The notes beneath the pieces are model-generated. The model worked only from the letters and a program-made list of their open reading frames with translations, did not search any database and was not told the DNA's origin. Below are positions 45,382 to 56,516 of a DNA stretch of 64,000 bases, piece after piece (the stretch's first letter is position 1; every line of letters starts with the position of its first letter). The stretch spans positions 1 to 64,000 of the forward strand of contig SADC01000275.1 of the NCBI GenBank assembly GCA_004194705.1. The letters run 5' to 3'. Position numbers and translations under genes: made by a program. This stretch comes from Ditylenchus dipsaci (lineage: Eukaryota > Nematoda > Chromadorea > Rhabditida > Anguinidae).

Positions 45382-45551
45382 TGAAAAACAGGATAGTTAA
45401 TGTTTGCGTTTTTTTACTTTTTTGGGCATTGCACGCTATTTTGAAATAGATCTCCATTAAAAAAATCATAGCATTTTTTAAATATTTAATGTGAAACTTA
45501 TGAAAAATCAGGAAATGGCCAGTAAAATTACAAATTTTAATTGGCGCGCAA
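45382..45551 (+). repeat. 170-bp direct repeat, copy 1 (intron)
   Basis: Nearly identical to 47100-47269, differing at only a couple of positions (such as GGAAATGG versus GGAAACGG). It begins TGAAAAACAGGATAGTTAAT and ends TTGGCGCGCAA. The pair brackets the large exon 45935-47089. Confidence 0.9.
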
Positions 45552-45934
45552 CATGTCCAATAATTCAACATGTCCAATAAGTCAAACTTCTATATAAGCT
45601 ACATCCTCAAGAGATATCCCAGCTGAAGCTAATAGAGAGGTGTAGCTTATGCCTTGGCCATATTTTGGGATTTCTTACTACTTAAAGAATTGTGCTTTTG
45701 GCATTGAACTTTAGACATCTTCAGCTTTGGGGATCCGTAGACAGGTAAGCACAAGAATGTAGCTAAAAGGCTGAGTGCTTGAGTGCTATCTGCTAAAATA
45801 TCACTATAAAGACATGGCTTGAACGTCCCTTTTGCGAAAAAGGAAAGTACTTCGTGAAGTCAACTTTTCAAAGTAGCTTTTATTTTTGATAAAAATTTTG
45901 CTAAAATTTTTTTGAAAATAATAGTTATGAAAAG

Positions 45935-47089
45935 CTCACCGAAAAAATTCAAATCTCCTACGAAAAATTTTAAGCACACTAACCAGTCGCTCTCTAGATC
46001 CCGATCCCCCTCGACCACTTCCAGAAGTAGAATTCAGTCTGACGGCAAAGGTATCATCAAATGCAACAAGTTGAATCGACAATTGGCAACCTCTTCCGAC
46101 CACAATCTTCTGGACAATGGTCATTCTGCCAACAATCCCCGTCGACGCAAATCTTCGTGCTACTCCACTAATTCTCCCAGAATCTACAAGAAGTCATCCA
46201 TGGACAGCGATACTGCCTTATACGACCGGTTGGAGCTGGAAAAAAGCTGTCTTCACTGTTCTATAGGAGCAGACTACCGTCGGCAGCAGCTCAAAGCTGA
46301 GATAGAGAATGCCGTAAAGCGGCTCAGTCGTCGATTGGACAACCGGAGACCGTCGAGTAGCTGGCCGAGGGTAGACGAGATGCCTCAGGATGGTAGTTCC
46401 CTAAACTCCTGTGAGCAAATTAGACGATCCATGGGCACTCCAGACATAGTGGTGTCATCTTTCAGCTCAGACGATGACCCTCACATTCATTGTACCTCAC
46501 CGGTGGATATTTGTTTCGCAGGATCTGTGGGGTCTCCCAGTTCCATGAGTATCACTTCTCCTGGTCAGAAGACTAATGACTTGAAGTTTACATTTGGGAG
46601 TGAGGTTAGCTCGCCCAGGAGCTCTATTGCCAGCCCCTTTTTTGGCGATGGAGAGGTGGTCAGCCCAATGAGTCCAAGGGATGACGCGGCAACTCCAGTC
46701 AGCCCTTTCTGCGACTCTTTGGAGGCTTCTTCTCCCGGAGGTAAACCTTCGAATTTGCTGAAACCACCGGGCTATACACTGCCTACTGGAGTGGTTTTGA
46801 CAGTGGAAGGTGCTAAACAACTTAGAGCGGCTGGTGATTCAGGGGTTGGCAGCAGTAATAGCCCGCCTAGAAGCAACAGCATTGATTTGTCGACACTGAG
46901 ACGTGACATTGAGCTGTTTTCTGTGAGCTCGGGAGAAACTACTGATATGGGCTCGGACAATGACTATGAGCCAGCAACTCCAGCAGAGAGTGTGAGAACA
47001 GTCAGGTCTAGATCGCATGACCCTTCTCAAAGTCCAGACCATTTGCTAAGGAGACCGAGTAGGATTGAACATTTGAGCGAAATCTTCAG
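45935..47089 (+). CDS. Diacylglycerol kinase large Ser/Pro-rich exon
   Basis: About 385 codons, one intact frame. It has a basic Ser/Arg start (SPKKFKSPTKNFKH, SRSRSPS), a short helical segment LKAEIENAVKRLSRRL near residue 130, then acidic and SP-rich disordered sequence to IEHLSEIFR. The donor is AG|GTAGAG and joins KALAKSPVVK in the next exon. The acceptor is uncertain: AAAAG|C at 45935 keeps phase with the previous exon but has a weak pyrimidine tract. GC and codon use differ strongly from the flanking introns, supporting selection. Likely a regulatory or scaffold region. Confidence 0.8.
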
Positions 47090-47099
47090 GTAGAGTTAG

Positions 47100-47269
47100 T
47101 GAAAAACAGGATAGTTAATGTTTGCGTTTTTTTACTTTTTTGGGCATTGCACGCTATTTTGAAATAGATCTCCATTAAAAAAATCATAGCATTTTTTAAA
47201 TATTTAATGTGAAACTTATGAAAAATCAGGAAACGGCCAGTAAGATTACAAATTTTAATTGGCGCGCAA
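47100..47269 (+). repeat. 170-bp direct repeat, copy 2 (intron)
   Basis: Begins 11 bp after the exon donor at 47089/47090 and is a near-identical copy of 45382-45551. No open frame or inverted termini. It could be a duplicated intron segment or a transposed piece. Confidence 0.9.
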
Positions 47270-47576
47270 AGTCTAAAAAGTCATGTTTAGAAAAAAGATA
47301 TGGAGGTTTTTTAAAATTTTTGTATAAATAGCCTACTATGCAAATTTTATACGAAATTTTTCAAAAAATCTCTGTATTTTCCGAAGCAATATATATGTAT
47401 AAATGTGTTTGTGGTATGTGGTCCTGCTGATTCAAGAGATTATTTGTAAAGTAGTCACTTACTTTTCCTATCTCTGTTTTTTCTCTCTTCTGTTTTGAAC
47501 TTTGTCTACTTTTCTTGCTGTCCTTTCCATCTTCTTTCTAATTTCTCTAGAATAAAATAAAAATAATTTTTTGTAG

Positions 47577-48999
47577 AAAAGCATTGGCGAAATCACCCGT
47601 GGTAAAGCGAGCAGCAGCCATGCAAGAACAGGAACAAAAACGTGTATGCAAGCATAGGACTAGTAGATATTGGTTAGAAGAGATTGTAAGTAGCCTTTTT
47701 ATACAATGGCATTAAAAAAAATCTATATGGAACATTTATTTAATTATCAAAAGTTCCTTTGAAACCGAAAATTGATAAAAATGCATAGTTGAAAATGTTA
47801 GGATCCACACGAGCACATTTGGTTGCCGAGTTCTGGTCCAGGAAGTACCTCAAATTCTACAGACACAGAGTGTTACATTGGAGAAAAAGATTGTGAAAAA
47901 GTTGGGGACAAAAGACGTTGTGCCGCCTGCCATATTGTTGCTCACACTGCCTGTTTTCGCTGCTTTCTAAAGTAAAATTTAGTTTAATTTTAATAAAGAG
48001 CTAAAAATTTGATGTCGCAGATGAATCTAGTCTGCAAGACCACATTCCGTGATTGTGCTGCCAATTCCTCCTATCGCCATTTGTCTAAAGAGAACTGGGA
48101 TGCGCTAAATAAACATCATTGGGTTCATAGGTGGAAAATGGAAGGGCGGTGTCATCAGTGTGGCAAAAGTTACCAACAGAAAATGTTCAGAGATAAAGTT
48201 AGTTTTTAGTTGAGTATGCATACCGTATTTACTGTATTCACTCTCCTCACCCTATATGTCAGCATAGAGCAAACATTACAAATCTGTTTTCTGCGTTTTC
48301 TTATTTATTATGAGTTTACCTTATTCCACTTTTCAGATTTCGGTCGAGCACCCAAAAGTCTCAAAATCGACCTCAAAATTTTCCGACTTTTTAGGGGTTG
48401 AAAAATAACTCCTCACGGGGATTCAATACAGTAAATACGGTAATTATTAGAAAAAAGTTAATGTATGTTTTAGGAAGTCATTGGTAAGAGTTTAGTTTGA
48501 TGAGAAATATTCTGGCTGCTAATATAATCGATTAAGCCATTACATGTTCATGGTGCAAAAAGTCTTACCACAATAAGAGATCTTGTTTCTCGTCGGCTTG
48601 TTTTGAGGAAAAATGTGATAGAGGTGCTTTGAGAGAAATGGTAAGCTGAATTTTTTTTTAATTTTTTGCATTATTTGAATTAAAGATTTAAATTTTTTTA
48701 TTGTCATTTTTTATGTTAAGGACATTAGAAAAATCTATGAAATTAAATTTTTCTAAATGAAAATAGTAGAAGATTTGTTGGCTAACTTGTATAATGTTTT
48801 CGATTTAGATGCTTCCACCAAGGTATATTGCTGTCTAAAAATTGTTCGAAAATCTAACCTTTCGTCATTTAGTTGGATGTTACGTCTTTCTAACAACAGA
48901 AAAAGGCATGCTAGCAAAAACGGGTGTTCCACAAAAGGAAGCATGGGCGGCAAGGGTGTTGTTATTGCAAGTCTCCCGACCAAAAAGCAAAAAAGAAAG
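47577..48999 (+). CDS. Diacylglycerol kinase exons: two C1 domains and basic segment
   Basis: Exons are 47577-47685, 47802-47971, 48021-48197, 48537-48640, 48809-48822 and 48873-48999. KHRTSRYWLEEI leads into DPHEHIWLP, then C1-A (CYIGEKDCEK, KRRCAACHIVAHTACFRC). C1-B follows as HHWVHRWKMEGRCHQCGK, ITCSWCKKSYHNKRSCF and CFEEKCDRG. C1 domains bind zinc and help bring the kinase to diacylglycerol-rich membranes. A 14-nt exon (ATGCTTCCACCAAG) encodes MLPP and joins SWMLRL. The basic run after it (NNRKRHASKNG, TKKQKRK) lies where zeta-type kinases have a MARCKS-like nuclear-localisation segment. At 47971 and 48197 the phase closes only if one G is missing at the donor. Confidence 0.9.
48221..48442. 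repeat. MITE with TACCGTATTTACTG termini (intronic)
   Basis: TACCGTATTTACTGTATTCA and its inverse (GAATACAGTAAATACGGTA-type, 48423-48442) bound a body that shares TTTCTGCGTTTTCTTA and GGGGTTGAAAAATAA with the element at 34629. TA borders fit Tc1/mariner mobilisation. Confidence 0.75.
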
Positions 49000-49055
49000 G
49001 TACAAACTTAGTATTTTTTTAATTTGCTGTAAATCCTAGTAACTTTCAAATTTAG

Positions 49056-49706
49056 TATCGCCCTTTCGTGGTCAAATCAATGGACCAGTCAATAATTGGG
49101 CCAACACAACCTCTTCTAGTCTTTGTCAACCCCAGTCTGGTGGAAACAAAGGCTCTAAAGCTTTACACACACTGGTAAATTGGTGACAACTCGAATACTT
49201 AGCTGTAAATAATGCATTTTTAGTGTTGGCTGCTGAATCCTAGACAAGTTTTTGACATTACTGCTATGAAAGGACCAAAATGGGGGTAATGCTACATTTT
49301 TCGGTTACTCACTATTTGAAAAGATTGTTTATATCTCTTTTCAGGTTGGAAGTGTTTCGCAAAATTTCAACTCAGTTGAGAATCCTCGGTGAGAATTCTG
49401 TGTGAAAACAATGTTTTTATTTACTTTTGCTCTGTGTTTTCAGTTTGTGGTGTGATGGAACTGTTGGATGGGTGCTTTCTACTCTAGATCAGCTGAATTG
49501 GCCCACTTATCCTCCAATGGCATTGCTTCCACTCGGCACTGGAAATGACCTTTCTAGGTTTATATTTTGTGATTCTTTGTGAAAAGCACTGTCTGATAAT
49601 GATTCGAATTTAGATGTATGGGCTGGGGTGGTATGTTCAGTGACGAGCCGCTGGCTGAACTTCTTGGTGCAATTTTGACGGAAACCTCAGTCACTTACTT
49701 AGATAG
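49056..49706 (+). CDS. Diacylglycerol kinase catalytic domain exons
   Basis: Five exons (49056-49174, 49224-49285, 49345-49388, 49444-49557, 49614-49706) encode the DAGKc domain that phosphorylates diacylglycerol to phosphatidic acid. Seen are [18 protein letters not shown], the [13 protein letters not shown] loop, [26 protein letters not shown], the ATP-site glycine motif read as [31 protein letters not shown] and [12 protein letters not shown]. One base is missing in NP(K)SGGN near 49133 and one in the GGDGT motif near 49452. Both lie in AA or GG pairs. The last exon uses a GC donor (AG|GCGAGA). Confidence 0.92.
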
Positions 49707-49928
49707 GCGAGATATTTCCTAATATTGATGAGTTTTTTTAATCATTGCCAGAATAGTCTAGTTTAGCGGTGCTTCGCGGATGGCTTTATTATGAATAAAA
49801 ATTTATCTCCTCTAAGAATTTTGTACTTCTCAACTGTTTCACCTCCTTATTTTAACTTCTGCATACACCGGTGTATTTGACAACGGACTCAAACTATTTT
49901 TCGAACTTTAAAAAATAAGAAAAGCCAT

Positions 49929-50552
49929 TTAAAGGGGTAGGAAACTTTCTATACGCATCGCCTAGGCTCGAAGGTTTCAATTCCCCCGGGTGCACACCCT
50001 ATTTATTTTACTATACTTTTTGATCAGTTGACTGACTTCTAAGGCCAAAAACCATCTAGCAATCGATTGCAATCATTTTTAGCAATACTTCACTGTCACA
50101 AAATGCTTTAATTCTGGGATTTCATACACATGACAGACATGTGGAGGATGGCCTATAATTGGTCATCGTTGAATGTTCATCAAATTTTAGCTCTAACTAC
50201 ATATTCCCTTTCTCTGTATGATAGCTCAAATGAAAGCCTATAATCTTGGCCACATGCTGGTATGAAGAAGCGTGTGACTTGTAGAAAAAAGTCAGATAAT
50301 ATCAATTAAAACAGTCAAACATAAAAACCCCAAAAACCCTCGATTTTCGGAAATACAGAATATTTTAGACTGTAGGTAAGTCCTAGTAGGTGTAAAACCC
50401 TGCGCTGATAACTTCGTTGGATAGCCAAGAATGTGAGGATTATTTTGGCACCGAATTTGTGAATAATGGGAGATAAAACACAATCTTTGCACCCAGTGGT
50501 AGTCGAAACTGTGAGTTAGGCGATGCGTAAATAAATTTTCCTCCCCCTTTAA
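49929..50552. repeat. TTAA-flanked MITE, copy 2 (intronic)
   Basis: TTAAAGGGGTAGGAAACTTT and, inverted, TTTCCTCCCCCTTTAA border the element, each with TTAA. The subterminal ACGCATCGCCT is shared with copy 1. It lies in the intron that begins with the GC donor. Confidence 0.75.
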
Positions 50553-50835
50553 GTACTGCTTAACATTAGCCGGTCCAGCCTGCCTTCATCAATGTAGTTA
50601 GTCAAACGTTCCAAAAGCTAAAAATCCTGCAGGCAATAATATTTGTGTCCCGTAAATGAACTGTACAATTTCCCTGTGTTACCATAGACTTGTAGATTGC
50701 TATTTTGAAAACCTCGTTGTTAATTTTATCAGCTATTACATATTGCACAAATTTAATTTATTCGCCTCGACCATAATCTAACTTTAGAGCTGTAAATTAA
50801 AGACTGAGCAAGTTTTTTTAACTTTGTATATTAAG

Positions 50836-52657
50836 ATGGCGTCTGGATGTGCAACCCAATACCTCGAATGCAGCTGTTGTTGACTCGAGTAATGATGAAC
50901 AGCTGAGTGACTCGGTCAGGCAGGAATCTTCTCTCCCATTAACTGTGATGAATAACTACTTTAGGTTATTATCCAACGGCAATAGAAATTTTTCAGTATT
51001 CTTTTTTCAGCATTGGTGCTGACGCTCATGTGGCCTTGCAATTTCACCATTCCAGAAGTAATTCTTCTAGACTTTTATATCAGCTATTACATATTGCACA
51101 AATTTGCAGGTGCAAACCCACAAATGTTGAACTCACGATTAAAAACCGAATTGCATATGGTGGGCTTGGCACTATTGATCTTTTCAAGAGAACTTGGAAA
51201 GATTTGTCAGAGTTTCTTACCATTGAGGTTTTCTAAGTTTTTATTACACGTATTTTAAATTTTATTTTTAGTGCGATGACGTTGACATTACATCCAAGAT
51301 CCGCGACAATAAATTTCACTGTGTTCTTTTCCATAACATCTCTTTTTACGCTGGTGGTACTATGCCATGGGGCAGTGATTCTGGTGATGAATATTTCAAG
51401 CCTTCTTGCTGCGATCAAAAGATTGAGGTTTCAATTAAATAGTTTTCCTATTTTTGTTAATTTAATTTCTTTTAGGTCATTGGCTTTACAACTGCAACAC
51501 TGGTCTGTTTTTTACTGGCCAAATTTTCCGATAATCCAAATATTTTAAGGCAGCTTTACAAATGGGTGCAAAAGGTGAAAGAATAGCTCAATGTTCTAAA
51601 GTGCGGATAGAATCTACTAAAGCTATTCCCATGCAAGTTGATGGTTATATTTCTTGATTTTGCGTAATAATTTTTTCTAATTTTTAAAATTTGCAGGAGA
51701 GCCCTGTCTGCTTGCTCCTTCTATTATAAAGCTCTATTTTCATAGCAAAGTAATTAACTTTTAGTTTTTTCTAGTCAACCTCTTTTATAAGGTTCCAATG
51801 CTACGAAGAGACAAAAAAGTGCTGATCACTCCACAGTCTGGTCGCCGCGTTCATAGCAAAACTTCTAGAGCAGGACTAGATTTTAATGCCTCTAATACAT
51901 CTGTTTTCATGCATGTTCCTGTTATTGTGGTTGGAAGACATGATTACGATACCTATAGGGATTGCATTGATAGACTCAAAGATACTGGTGAGGGATTTCC
52001 GGCCCTATAAGACAAGCCTGCCTTTTTTTACCTTGGTCCCGTGTTGTTTTTGGCTCGTAATTTTTGTGACACATACATCTTTCGGTTGTTTCTTTAGGAA
52101 AGGGTGTTATTGTAATGAAAATGTGTGAAATCTGCTGTGCTTTGTTTTATTCAAAAAATCTTGGCTAAAAAAGCAAAAGGACCAAGTTAAAAATGTAGGC
52201 CAATATGTTATATGAATTCTAATCTGTATGAGACCAAACAAATTTTTTACATATTTTGTTGGTTGTATCCCAATTTAATTACAAGTCATCATACAATTTA
52301 TTTCAGCCTTTGAAGTTGGAGTTGTGAGCGTAGAAGCTGAGATAGACTTGTTAAACGCTAGGCTATTGATTCACAAACTACTGATGGATCATCCAATGCT
52401 GCCATATGAACCAGGCAAAGAGTGGAGATTTCTGGACTGTTAGTTTTTACTGTATTTTAAAGTTTCCAACTTTTTGTTACAGATATTTCCAACTCTGAAG
52501 AAGGCATTTTTCGCATCGCTCGTCACCACGAGCACAATCACTCTATCTCAGACATCTGTAATTTGGATGAGTGTGTAATTATTTTGGATGAAGCTTTTCC
52601 TTCGATGACAGCTCGCTCTGCTCAAATCGCTCATGATCTTTCTTTCACACCAGCTAA
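50836..52657 (+). CDS. Diacylglycerol kinase accessory-domain exons
   Basis: Exons are 50836-50964, 51011-51227, 51272-51427, 51476-51502 (27 nt), 51550-51643, 51697-51749, 51792-51987, 52307-52438 and 52483-52657. All junctions keep phase. Landmarks of the DAGKa domain are SLPLTVMNNYFSIGADAHV, LQFHHSRS, KNRIAYGGLGTIDLFKRT, YAGGTMPWGSDSGDE, VIGFTTATL, GAKGERIAQCSKV and KAIPMQVDGEPC. The region beyond gives VVSVEAEIDLLNARL, EWRFLDY and FRIARHHEHNHSISDI then CVIILDEAF, which is diagnostic for the zeta/iota class rather than other DGKs. Confidence 0.93.
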
Positions 52658-53116
52658 GTAAGTGATTGTTGTGATCAAGGATTTTCATTTGAGATCGAAA
52701 CAGTCTGACTACATCTAGTGAGGGTTTTTAATGGCTCACAAGGTTTTGTTCTACCTTCTCTAAAACTTTTGTTATTTTGATTCAAAAAATTAGCCAGCTT
52801 TAAAAAATACCCAAGCTTCAAGGGACATCTAAATTAAATATCAGCTATTTGCAATGGCAAAAATAGAAAACATTACTTGCAAATAATTTGTAAGCATTGT
52901 AAAGGTGGCTCGAAAAAGAGCAAAAGTAATATACTTTACAGGCGTTCTTACTTTTGTTTTTATATAAGATTTGCTATAAAAAAACCAGGCCTGGTCAGAC
53001 ATTTTTGGAACCAAATGTATTCCTTGTTCAGTATTTTAAGTATTTCGTACAATAAAATTTCGTACAGTAATTTTCTTGTCATTGGTGTTGTGTTTTGTGT
53101 ACTTTCCTTTTTGCAG

Positions 53117-54200
53117 TCAGCCAACCAAAAAGAAGTCAAATGTGGTTGCTAAGTCGAAGCATTCCTGGAGTCTGTCATGCCCTCAGCCAAAACGATGGAT
53201 TACAATCGCTATTTCAACAAATATCTCATGTCTCTTCGTGATGTCCCTCGTTTGTGAACATTGTTGTATATTGCTTGCTCTTTTTTCTTCTTTGACCGCT
53301 TTGTGCCATTATTTCTTAAACGGGAAAGGCACAACCCTCCTTGCCGCCCTACACTTTAGCTCTATCCAAGCTCGTGTAGTTTGTTAATATATTCTAACTT
53401 AAATTTTTTTACAATTTTTGTTATAAGAATTCCTTGGCCTCGACAGTCCAGAGCGAATTCCATTTGTAGATCAGTAACCAGCTCGCTTAGAGTCATTTTT
53501 GCATCTAAGCTTGTTTGATAGGCAACGGATCAACGTGTCTTTTCCGGGTCAGCTAAATTTCTATTGTTAGTAGTGGTGATCAACATAAATTATTTTTCGG
53601 TGAAAAGTTATCTGTCTGTAAATTTATACTATCCCCTGTTTTTCATAGCACAAATTTAGGAACTCAGCCCAACAAAATGCATTGACTAGACGAAGGATTA
53701 GTGAGACCTTAAGGTTTGTTTATGATACGCAAAAATATCAAAGATTATTCAAAAAAATGCTATCCTTTAGAATTGTGCTGTCCAGTGATTCCCAAGAAAC
53801 ACATTTGTGAACAGCTATCTGGATGAGTATATTTGTATTTTATGATCTCTTTGTTTTTGAAAACTAAAATTTATTTGACGAAAAAGATAACTTTCTAGAA
53901 ATTTTAGTCAGCTGAATTTTTCGGGGTGCGATATTTAAGGGTACATTATGCCTTGCTCAAAGTGGTTAGTTGAAGATCGTGGTGGACGTCAATGGTGCTC
54001 ACCCTCTTGTCCGGATCACATCGACCACGGCCGATGTTCAACCTTTATAAAAATTTCACATGATCCAAAGCCAAGAAAAATTCAAAATAATTGCTCATCA
54101 TCCCAAATTCGTTAATGAATGCAGTTGTCCTGCCACGAACTTAATCTCGACCAATGACTGTGAACAAGAGATAAACTTGTTAGTGTGACAATATGTTTTG
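53117..54200 (+). CDS. Possible DGK C-terminal tail (ankyrin-like), unresolved
   Basis: An acceptor at 53116 continues phase from 52657 with NQPTKKKSNVVAKSKHS. Later frames include HALSQNDGLQSLFQQI and KGTTLLAALHFSSIQ, which resemble the ankyrin-type tail of zeta/iota kinases, but several frame changes would be needed. Poly(A)-type AATAAA signals occur at 54555. I cannot fix the exon ends. Confidence 0.35.
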
Positions 54201-56516
54201 TATGTTAATATTTATATGACTTTAGGAATTAAGTTGATGCGAATTTGTGAACTTTTATAGCCAAAATATTTATTTGCATCTATTATTACGGTGATTTTAC
54301 TTACGCAAATATAGAAAAAAAAACGAGTGTCTAATTCTATGTCAAATTGTTTGTTTCTATATTATAGAATTTAATTGATTTATTATGTGGTATCCAACCA
54401 CTTTTTACAGAACAGAAGAGTTGTGATTTTTCATGTTCTAATCATTTGTGGATGTGCTTGCATGTTTCCCTACAAATCATCTTACAAAAATGTGATATTA
54501 TTGTCTTAAAATATGTCTGTTCAAAGTGATTTTTAGCTAATAAAATTTTATTGAATAAACAAGTCTGCAAGCAGAATTCAGAATTCCTAAAGTGAATTTC
54601 AGCAGTCCTTGAGGGAATTTCTCGAGCAACTTTTTATCTAAAAAACGAGACCAGCAAGAATAAATTAATAAAAAAAGTCGATCGGTTTTTCAGTGACTTC
54701 TGTTAATAGATCGTCCCTTCGTGTCGGCTATACCATCAAGTTGTACTTGAAAAACGTCACTTATGAAAGCGTGTCCACTTCCCTGGTGAAATAAACCACC
54801 AAAAACTTTTTTCTTCAATTATCACAAGTATGTGTCAAGATATCTGACTCAAGATAAGGTCAGCCAGTAAATTGCCACTGCGGTATGAGCTCTTGCCTGC
54901 TTAGATCTTCACATGGTTTTTAGCCTAACAAATATCGTACTTTCGACATGATATTACTAAAAAGCGGAAGGTTTAAGAAATAAAATCGTGTATAAAAAAT
55001 GTCTACGAAATTGCGTCAGGCAAAAATTTATCAGCAAATGTACAGGGTAGATAAAGTATTAGATACCTGGAACTTTTTTTTCAAGACTCCGAAACATCAA
55101 ATTTAGCTTATTCAAGAGCCCTGAATCTGCGGTTTTGCTTGACATAGAGAATTACACACACTCCATTGAAATTTTGACTACAACACTCTGTATGTTGCCA
55201 AAAATGTCATGTTTGGTTTAAATAAGCATATCTCAGCACTCAAGTTTGATAAAATCTTTTTTTGTGTCAAACAAAACCACAGATTCAGGGCTATCGAATG
55301 AGCTATAATTGAACTTTTTGGAGCCTTAGAACAAACAGTTGCATGTCTCTCAAATAGGCTGGAATACTTGTCCCCCTGTAATTAAAAACTTTTCCTAGCT
55401 TTTTCCGTGCAATAAAAAGAACCTTATCCAATCTTATAAGTCGGAATCGACTGAAAAAATCAAAATCTTGAAGTGTGTAAAGTTGAGTATATTCTCCGGC
55501 CCGCCCTAGTAAAAAAGCTGAATAATATAAAAAGACAGAATTACTATGCAAATCAGCTGGATTAAATCCAAAAGTGTTCATTCAGAATTTTAAAGAAGAA
55601 GATATCTTCCGATAAAAATAACTAGCCAAAGCACTTTCTTTAATTTTGCACTCTATGCTTTGTTTCTCAGCATTGAAACAGACAATTGAGTAGAAAGCTG
55701 GCTAGTCCAATTGGTGTTGACTCATTAATTTTAGTGGATATTACATAGATTTTGTTTTTGCTACTCCAGCTTCCTCCTGCCCTCTTGTTCTCAATTGACC
55801 ATTCTGCCGAAGCTGCTTTAGCAATGGGCTCTAGTTTTGCTGAAAACAAGAGACTTTTTTTGATCTACACTTCAATTATCAATGTTTTTATATAAAACAT
55901 TTTTACTGTAGTAAATCGGTCAAATTCCAGGAAAAGAAGGTAATTTTTTAGAGTTCAATTGCTCTTATTTACCCATTTTATTTCCTAAAATTTTTTAAGG
56001 GTAGCAACTTTTTTCATGTCAGATCCTTTCTTTTTGCAAATAAAATAAGAGAAAAGAGAAGATTTTTTTCAATTATTTTGTCAACGTTGTTTTCTTGTAA
56101 AAAACTTGGGCCCAAAATTTCTTTGACCGCAGCTTTTTATGTGTATGCCCTTTAATTTCCGCGTTCTACAGAGATCTAATTAAATATTTGGCTTCAATCT
56201 CCCAAATTTTTGTTTAATTAAAGCCGCCTTTAGAAGAAACAGCCAATTTATGGCACTACTCAAATTCTACAGCTAATTATGCTTTTTTAATCAGGCATTA
56301 ACTTCTTGCAATTTGCAAGTCGATATTTTCTACATGTGCTTTAGGTAAAACAACTATTACCTTAAACAAAATTCTAAAATATTGTACCTAAAATGCCAAA
56401 AAGCGCAGATAGATTAGTAAGCCATTTGATGCCTCAAGGCAGCACCAAACTGCTTGGAACTGCAGGGTTGCTATTCTCTTTTTGTCCAATTTTTAGAAAT
56501 TTGCTGTTGTGTTTAG
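54201..56516. other. Intergenic; no confident gene
   Basis: Between the kinase tail and the channel gene. A foldback with inverted GAGCCCTGAATCTGCGG / CCACAGATTCAGGGCT arms lies at about 55080-55320. A possible exon-like patch at 55765-55850 (LPPALLFSIDHSAEAAL) follows a good pyrimidine tract, but I recognise no family and no phase-matched partner. Confidence 0.45.

Noticed and set aside
53941..54112. Short Cys-rich open frame beginning MPCSKWLVEDRGG
   Set aside because: No signal peptide, no known Cys spacing and no splice support; probably chance or part of the unresolved kinase tail.
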